Positions 13,231 through 16,907 of a DNA stretch of 16,907 nt are shown here, one piece after another. The stretch covers positions 1-16,907 of the forward strand of contig JBEQBT010000045.1 of the NCBI GenBank assembly GCA_041639705.1, in the 5' to 3' direction. Below the pieces are notes generated by a model. That model made no database searches. It saw only the letters and a list, made by a program, of their open reading frames with translations, and was not told where the DNA came from. The stretch is from JARDZI01 sp041639705. GTDB taxonomy: Bacteria; Bacillota; Clostridia; Clostridiales; Caloramatoraceae. Positions within the stretch are counted from its first letter, which is position 1. Each line of letters opens with the position of its first letter. The position numbers and the translations under genes are program-made.

Positions 13231-15120
13231 ATGTATAAGGGTGAAGGTTATGATGTAATAGTTATAGGAGCAGGTCATGCAGGCTGTGAGGCATCCCTGG
13301 CAGCAGCAAGAATGGGCTGCAATACTCTTTTGATAACACTAAATCTTGATAGTATAGCAATGATGCCCTGTAACCCATCAATAGGTGGAACCGCTAAAGG
13401 TCACCTAGTAAAGGAAATAGATGCACTTGGAGGACAGATGGGTTTAACCATTGATCATACATATATTCAACTAAAACTTTTAAATACTGCTAAGGGACCT
13501 GCTGTTCATTCGTCAAGGGCTCAGGCTGATAAGCAAAAATATCAGAAGTATATGAAGCATGTATTAGAACAGCAGGTAGGCTTAACAATAAAGCAGGATG
13601 AGGTTATTTCAATTGATGTGGTCGAGGGAAGAATAAAGGGAATTTCAACTAGAAACGGAGCTTACTTTGAGTGTAAAACTGTTATCTTAACTACAGGAAC
13701 ATATTTGAAAAGCAAAGTAATAATTGGTGAGGTAATGTATAGCAGTGGACCAAATGGATTAGCAGCAGCAAATGAGTTATCTATGAACCTTATGGAATTA
13801 GGAATTGAAATGCGAAGATTTAAGACTGGTACACCTTCGAGAATAAATAAGCAAAGTGTTGATTTTTCTAAAATGGTAATTCAACCTGGAGATGAAAAAA
13901 TTTTACCCTTTTCGTTTATGTCTGATATTGATGAAATAAGAAGGGAACAAATACCCTGCTATCTAACTTATACTACCCAGGAAACACATGATTTAATAAG
14001 AGCTAATCTTTATAGATCACCAATATATAATGGAACTATAGAAGGTGTGGGACCGAGATATTGTCCATCAATTGAAGACAAGGTTACTAGATTTGCAGAA
14101 AAACCAAGACATCAGCTTTTTATTGAACCAGAGGGTGAAGATACAGAAGAACTTTATGTTCAAGGTATGTCAAGTTCCCTACCTGAAGAGGTGCAGGTAG
14201 CAATGCTAAGAACTATTCCAGGCCTTGAAAGCTGTATGGTTATGAGAACAGGTTATGCAATTGAATATGATTCAATTAATCCAATGCAACTTAAACTTTC
14301 ACTTGAACTCAAGGAGATAGATGGATTGTTCTGTGCAGGGCAGATAAATGGAACATCAGGTTATGAGGAGGCAGCAGCACAGGGAATAGTTGCTGGAGTT
14401 AATGCTTCATTGAAAGTCACTGGAAGAGAACCAATGATATTGGATAGGTCAGAAGCATACATTGGTGTATTAATAGATGATCTTGTTACAAAAGGGACGA
14501 AAGAGCCATATAGAATTATGACATCACGAGCAGAGTATAGATTAATATTGAGACAGGATAATGCTGATATTAGATTGACCCAAAAGGGATATGATGTAGG
14601 CCTTGTTACAGAGGAAAGATATTTAAAATTTATAAAAAGAAAAGAGTTGATAAGTGAAGAATTAAAACGAATTAAAAAGGTTTTTTTTCCTCCATCTGAT
14701 GAAGTAAATGAATTTTTAAGAAAATATGGGAGTTCTGAAGTAATTAGTGGTACCAATTTATTTGAATTAATAAAAAGAACAGAAATGAATTATTTTATAA
14801 CTTCACAAATTGATAAGGATAGACCAGATTTACCAATAGACGTATGTGAAGAAGTTGATATAGAAACAAAATATGAAGGGTATATTGAAAAACAATTGCA
14901 GCAGGTTCAGCAGTTTAAAAAATTAGAAAAGCGCAAAATACCAGGTTATGTAAATTTTATAAATATATCAGGAATAAGAATAGAGGCTAAGCAGAAGCTT
15001 TCTCAAATTAAACCTGAGAATATAGGTCAAGCTTCTAGAATATCTGGAGTATCACCTGCTGATATTTCTGTTCTTTTAATACATCTTGAACAATTAAGAA
15101 GAAAAAAGGGAGAAAAGTAA
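13231..15120 (+). CDS. mnmG: tRNA uridine-5-carboxymethylaminomethyl(34) synthesis enzyme MnmG
   Basis: MnmG (GidA) is the FAD- and NADH-dependent partner of MnmE in wobble-uridine modification. Its 629 residues are exactly typical. The Rossmann FAD motif is VIVIGAGHAGCE (9-20). The two conserved cysteines are C47 in MPCNPSIGGTAKG and C278 in GPRYCPSIEDKV. Further hallmarks are TTGTYLKSKVIIGE and the FAD-contacting GTSGYEEAAAQG region. The helical C-terminal domain for MnmE and tRNA binding is complete. GGGAGGT lies 6 nt upstream of the ATG at 13231. The stop overlaps the rsmG start by 1 nt (TAATG). A three-hairpin repeat sits between it and mnmE and may alter the ratio of the two partners. 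Confidence 0.98.
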   Translation: MYKGEGYDVIVIGAGHAGCEASLAAARMGCNTLLITLNLDSIAMMPCNPSIGGTAKGHLVKEIDALGGQMGLTIDHTYIQLKLLNTAKGPAVHSSRAQADKQKYQKYMKHVLEQQVGLTIKQDEVISIDVVEGRIKGISTRNGAYFECKTVILTTGTYLKSKVIIGEVMYSSGPNGLAAANELSMNLMELGIEMRRFKTGTPSRINKQSVDFSKMVIQPGDEKILPFSFMSDIDEIRREQIPCYLTYTTQETHDLIRANLYRSPIYNGTIEGVGPRYCPSIEDKVTRFAEKPRHQLFIEPEGEDTEELYVQGMSSSLPEEVQVAMLRTIPGLESCMVMRTGYAIEYDSINPMQLKLSLELKEIDGLFCAGQINGTSGYEEAAAQGIVAGVNASLKVTGREPMILDRSEAYIGVLIDDLVTKGTKEPYRIMTSRAEYRLILRQDNADIRLTQKGYDVGLVTEERYLKFIKRKELISEELKRIKKVFFPPSDEVNEFLRKYGSSEVISGTNLFELIKRTEMNYFITSQIDKDRPDLPIDVCEEVDIETKYEGYIEKQLQQVQQFKKLEKRKIPGYVNFINISGIRIEAKQKLSQIKPENIGQASRISGVSPADISVLLIHLEQLRRKKGEK

Positions 15121-15839
15121 TGGATATAAGGGAAGTTCTAAAGAACGGAGCTTTAAGTTATAACATTAATTTAAGTGAAGAGCAAATTAATCAATTTAGC
15201 TGCTATAAGGATTTACTAAAATCATGGAATGAGAAAATTAATCTTACTGCAATAACAGATGATATGGATATTATAAAAAAACATTTTATTGATTCAATAT
15301 CAATTGTTAAGAGTGGTGTTTTAAAGGAAGGAATGACCCTAATAGATGTTGGAACTGGAGCAGGTTTTCCTGGTATACCAATAAAAATAATTATGCCAAC
15401 AATAAAGGTAATACTATTAGATTCATTGAATAAAAGAATTAGTTATTTAAATGAGGTAATAGCTGAATTAAGGCTATATGATATCGAGGCAGTTCATGGC
15501 AGAGCTGAAGAATATAGTAAGAATGATAAGTACAGGGAAAAATTTGATGTAGCCACTGCAAGGGCTGTAGCTAATTTATCTGTTTTAAGTGAATACTGTA
15601 TACCATATGTAAAAATAAATGGGTATTTTATTGCAATGAAAGGTCCATCAATAGAGGAGGAAATAGAGTCTGGAAAGAATGCAATAGGTACTTTAGGAGG
15701 AAAATTTGTAGAAATAATTAAGACAGAAATTCTAGGTGAGGAATACAATCATAATATTGTAGTTGTCGAAAAAGTAAAGAAAACAGATGAAAAATATCCA
15801 AGAAAATATGCACAAATAGAGAAAAAACCAATAAGATGA
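15120..15839 (+). CDS. rsmG: 16S rRNA (guanine527-N7)-methyltransferase RsmG
   Basis: RsmG (GidB) methylates N7 of G527 in 16S rRNA with S-adenosylmethionine; loss of the enzyme is known to give low-level streptomycin resistance. The 239-residue product is of normal length. The SAM-binding motif is LIDVGTGAGFPGIPIKI (about 74-90), with the next strand VILLDSLNKR (97-106). NLTAITDDMDIIKKHFIDSI (41-60) and the C-terminal YPRKYAQIEKKPI are also typical. The ATG at 15120 shares one base with the mnmG stop, and GGGAG lies 8 nt upstream inside mnmG, so translation is coupled. Confidence 0.97.
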   Translation: MDIREVLKNGALSYNINLSEEQINQFSCYKDLLKSWNEKINLTAITDDMDIIKKHFIDSISIVKSGVLKEGMTLIDVGTGAGFPGIPIKIIMPTIKVILLDSLNKRISYLNEVIAELRLYDIEAVHGRAEEYSKNDKYREKFDVATARAVANLSVLSEYCIPYVKINGYFIAMKGPSIEEEIESGKNAIGTLGGKFVEIIKTEILGEEYNHNIVVVEKVKKTDEKYPRKYAQIEKKPIR

Positions 15840-15916
15840 TGAAAAGTAAAAATATGAAACAGAATTATGAATAATATGTTGTACGTTTTATGGTGGGAAA
15901 TAGGAGGAAAAGTAAG

Positions 15917-15937
15917 ATGTTTATAGAAATAGTTTAA
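15917..15937 (+). CDS. Six-codon open frame with strong ribosome site before noc
   Basis: In the rsmG-noc gap, AGGAGG (15902-15907) is followed at 9 nt by ATG and a six-codon frame, MFIEIV, ending in TAA 26 nt before the noc start. The ribosome site is stronger than that of noc itself. It could be a leader peptide coupling ribosome flow to noc, a remnant of a lost gene, or chance. I assign no function. The rest of this gap (15840-15963) shows no clear promoter or hairpin. Confidence 0.25.
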   Translation: MFIEIV

Positions 15938-15963
15938 GAAAGATATTAAAAGGGATGGTGCAT

Positions 15964-16749
15964 ATGAAGGCTGAAAAGGAAGTAAAAAGTATACCTATAA
16001 ATTTAATAAGGCCGAATACCTATCAGCCGAGGAAAATTTTCAGTCATGATGGGATTATAGAGCTTTCACAGTCAATAAAAGAATATGGAGTTCTCCAACC
16101 AATAAGTGTAAGAAGAAATGGAACTAGCAATTTTGAACTTATAGCAGGAGAGAGGCGTCTTAGAGCATCACAGCTTGCGGGACTTACAGAAATACCAGCA
16201 ATTATTATTGATATAACAGATACAGAATCTGCAGTTATTGCTTTAATAGAAAACCTTCAAAGAGAAGATTTGAATTTTATAGAAGAAGCTGAAGGATATA
16301 ATAACCTAATTAAGGATCATAATTTCACCCAAGAAGGTTTATCATTAAGAATAGGGAAGAAACAGTCAACTATTGCAAACAAACTAAGAATTCTTAAGTT
16401 ATCAGATAATGTAAAGGGAAGAATAATAAGTGAAGGACTTACAGAAAGACATGCAAGGGCCTTGTTAAAATTACCCAGTGAAGATATGAAAAATGCAGTT
16501 ATTGATGAAATTTTAAAACGTGGTTTGAATGTGAAAAGAACAGAGGATTTAATAGAAAAGGAATTGAAAAATTTAGAAAAAAAGCTGGAAACAAAAAGTG
16601 TGAGAAAGCAAAAAGTTAAGTGGTCAATAAATCCCAAAATAATAACAAATACTATAAAACAAATTATGGACAAGAATGGAATAGAAGCAGAGTATAGTCA
16701 TAGAGAAGAAAATGATTATATGGAAATTATTATCAAGATACCAAGATGA
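15964..16749 (+). CDS. noc: Nucleoid occlusion protein Noc (ParB family)
   Basis: Noc is a ParB-like CTPase that binds scattered chromosomal sites and the membrane, and prevents division over the nucleoid. The 261-residue product has the ParB CTP-binding motif GERRLRA (62-68), the ENLQREDLN motif (96-104) and a helix-turn-helix around QEGLSLRIGKKQSTIANKL. Within the DNA-binding region Q134, K140, K145 and R162 match the Noc set rather than the ParB (parS) set, see findings. The position directly after rsmG also favours Noc. The N-terminus is MKAEKEVKSIPINLI. An ATG at 15955 would add three residues, but its purine-rich site is immediately adjacent. The ATG at 15964, about 9 nt from AGGG, is preferred. 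Whether the short N-terminus carries a membrane-binding helix is unclear. A terminator follows. Confidence 0.9.
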   Translation: MKAEKEVKSIPINLIRPNTYQPRKIFSHDGIIELSQSIKEYGVLQPISVRRNGTSNFELIAGERRLRASQLAGLTEIPAIIIDITDTESAVIALIENLQREDLNFIEEAEGYNNLIKDHNFTQEGLSLRIGKKQSTIANKLRILKLSDNVKGRIISEGLTERHARALLKLPSEDMKNAVIDEILKRGLNVKRTEDLIEKELKNLEKKLETKSVRKQKVKWSINPKIITNTIKQIMDKNGIEAEYSHREENDYMEIIIKIPR

Positions 16750-16754
16750 TAACA

Positions 16755-16785
16755 GGCGGAGTACAGATTGTACTCCGTCTTTATT
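16755..16785 (+). terminator. Terminator after noc
   Basis: CGGAGTACA (16757-16765) pairs with TGTACTCCG (16769-16777) around GAT, extended by a G-T and a G-C pair to 16755/16779, and is followed by TTTATT. It starts 5 nt past the noc stop and marks the end of the noc transcript. Confidence 0.85.
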
Positions 16786-16790
16786 GTGTA

Positions 16791-16907
16791 ACGAATACCA
16801 CGGGCTATGCCCGTGGTTCCAAAAGGCTTTTAGCTATGAGTGGAAAAAAATAACCTCCTTTGATAAAATAAATGCAGGTTCGCCAACCGCATTAAATACA
16901 AAGGAGG
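16791..16907 (+). mobile_element. Probable IS200/IS605-family left end (continues outside window)
   Basis: After the noc terminator comes a perfect 9 bp hairpin (16797-16817, arms ACCACGGGC / GCCCGTGGT, loop TAT), then a leader ending in a perfect ribosome site at the window edge (AAAGGAGG, 16900-16907). A subterminal hairpin followed by a structured leader before a transposase is the layout of IS200/IS605 left ends, and the GAATACC...GGTTCC frame around the hairpin looks like such ends. No transposase codons are inside the window, so the family call is inference, and the exact boundary is unknown. Confidence 0.55.
16854..16907 (+). promoter_or_regulatory. Leader that can mask the ribosome site of the next gene
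   Basis: CCTCCTTTG (16854-16862) is exactly complementary to CAAAGGAGG (16899-16907), the ribosome site at the window edge. Between them, AATGC-A-GGTT (71-80 of this block's line, 16871-16880) and AACCGCATT (16885-16893) form a second, bulged stem with a CGCC loop. In RNA the two stems would stack and hide the ribosome site. Masking of the transposase ribosome site by a leader hairpin is known for IS200. Confidence 0.65.

Noticed and set aside
14361..14756. Minus-strand 131-codon frame inside mnmG, and similar ones at 15494-15748 and 16317-16673
   Set aside because: All are complements of confident genes with no start signals and low-complexity composition.
15840..15963. parS or Noc-binding site near noc
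   Set aside because: I looked for TGTTNCACGTGAAACA-like and ATTTCCCGGGAAAT-like sequences here and found only fragments (GAAACA), below any useful match.
1..16907. CRISPR arrays, tRNA or rRNA genes, defence or toxin-antitoxin genes
   Set aside because: No spaced direct repeats, no cloverleaf-like segments and no rRNA-like stretches were recognised. All genes are accounted for by the conserved origin cluster.

Overview
This window is the chromosomal replication origin region of a low-GC Gram-positive bacterium, most likely a member of the Clostridia. The evidence is the strong AT bias, AGGAGG-type ribosome sites on nearly every gene, TTG and GTG start use, an L34 protein beginning MFMTYQPKK, and the gene order gyrA-gyrB-remB-recF-yaaA-dnaN-dnaA / oriC / rpmH-rnpA-yidD-yidC-jag-mnmE-mnmG-rsmG-noc. 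The species cannot be named from the sequence alone.

Layout. From 1 to 8901 every gene is on the minus strand, reading leftwards away from the origin: dnaA, dnaN, yaaA (S4 domain), recF, remB (DUF370), gyrB and a 3'-truncated gyrA. From 9419 to 16749 every gene is on the plus strand, reading rightwards: rpmH, rnpA, yidD, yidC, jag/khpB, mnmE, mnmG, rsmG and noc. Transcription and replication are therefore co-directional on both arms. The origin is bipartite. The dnaA-rpmH gap (8902-9418) holds six exact TTATCCACA DnaA boxes plus three TTATNCACA variants, three of the nine arranged in a large inverted repeat. The dnaA-dnaN gap (7280-7536) holds further boxes, a short GC-rich spacer and six tandem DnaA-trio-like triplets next to a very AT-rich tract, which is the expected form of the unwinding site.

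How the genes work together. The left arm encodes initiation (DnaA), processivity (DnaN), repair (RecF) and supercoiling (GyrB/GyrA), plus two small regulators or RNA-binding proteins. The right arm encodes ribosomal protein L34, the RNase P protein, the YidC/YidD/Jag membrane-insertion group, two tRNA-modifying enzymes that act together (MnmE/MnmG), a 16S rRNA methyltransferase and the nucleoid-occlusion protein Noc.

Most of the window is conserved housekeeping sequence and I see no new multi-gene system. The most interesting signals lie between genes: a perfect LexA/SOS-type palindrome upstream of remB-gyrB-gyrA, the DnaA-trio element, a four-residue Noc specificity signature, a three-hairpin repeat element between mnmE and mnmG, and the left end of what looks like an IS200/IS605-family element at the right edge. 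The last has a leader whose complementary arm would mask the Shine-Dalgarno site of a gene just outside the window. Start codons of gyrB, yaaA, mnmE and noc are placed at internal ATGs rather than at the longest open frame, on the basis of ribosome-site spacing.
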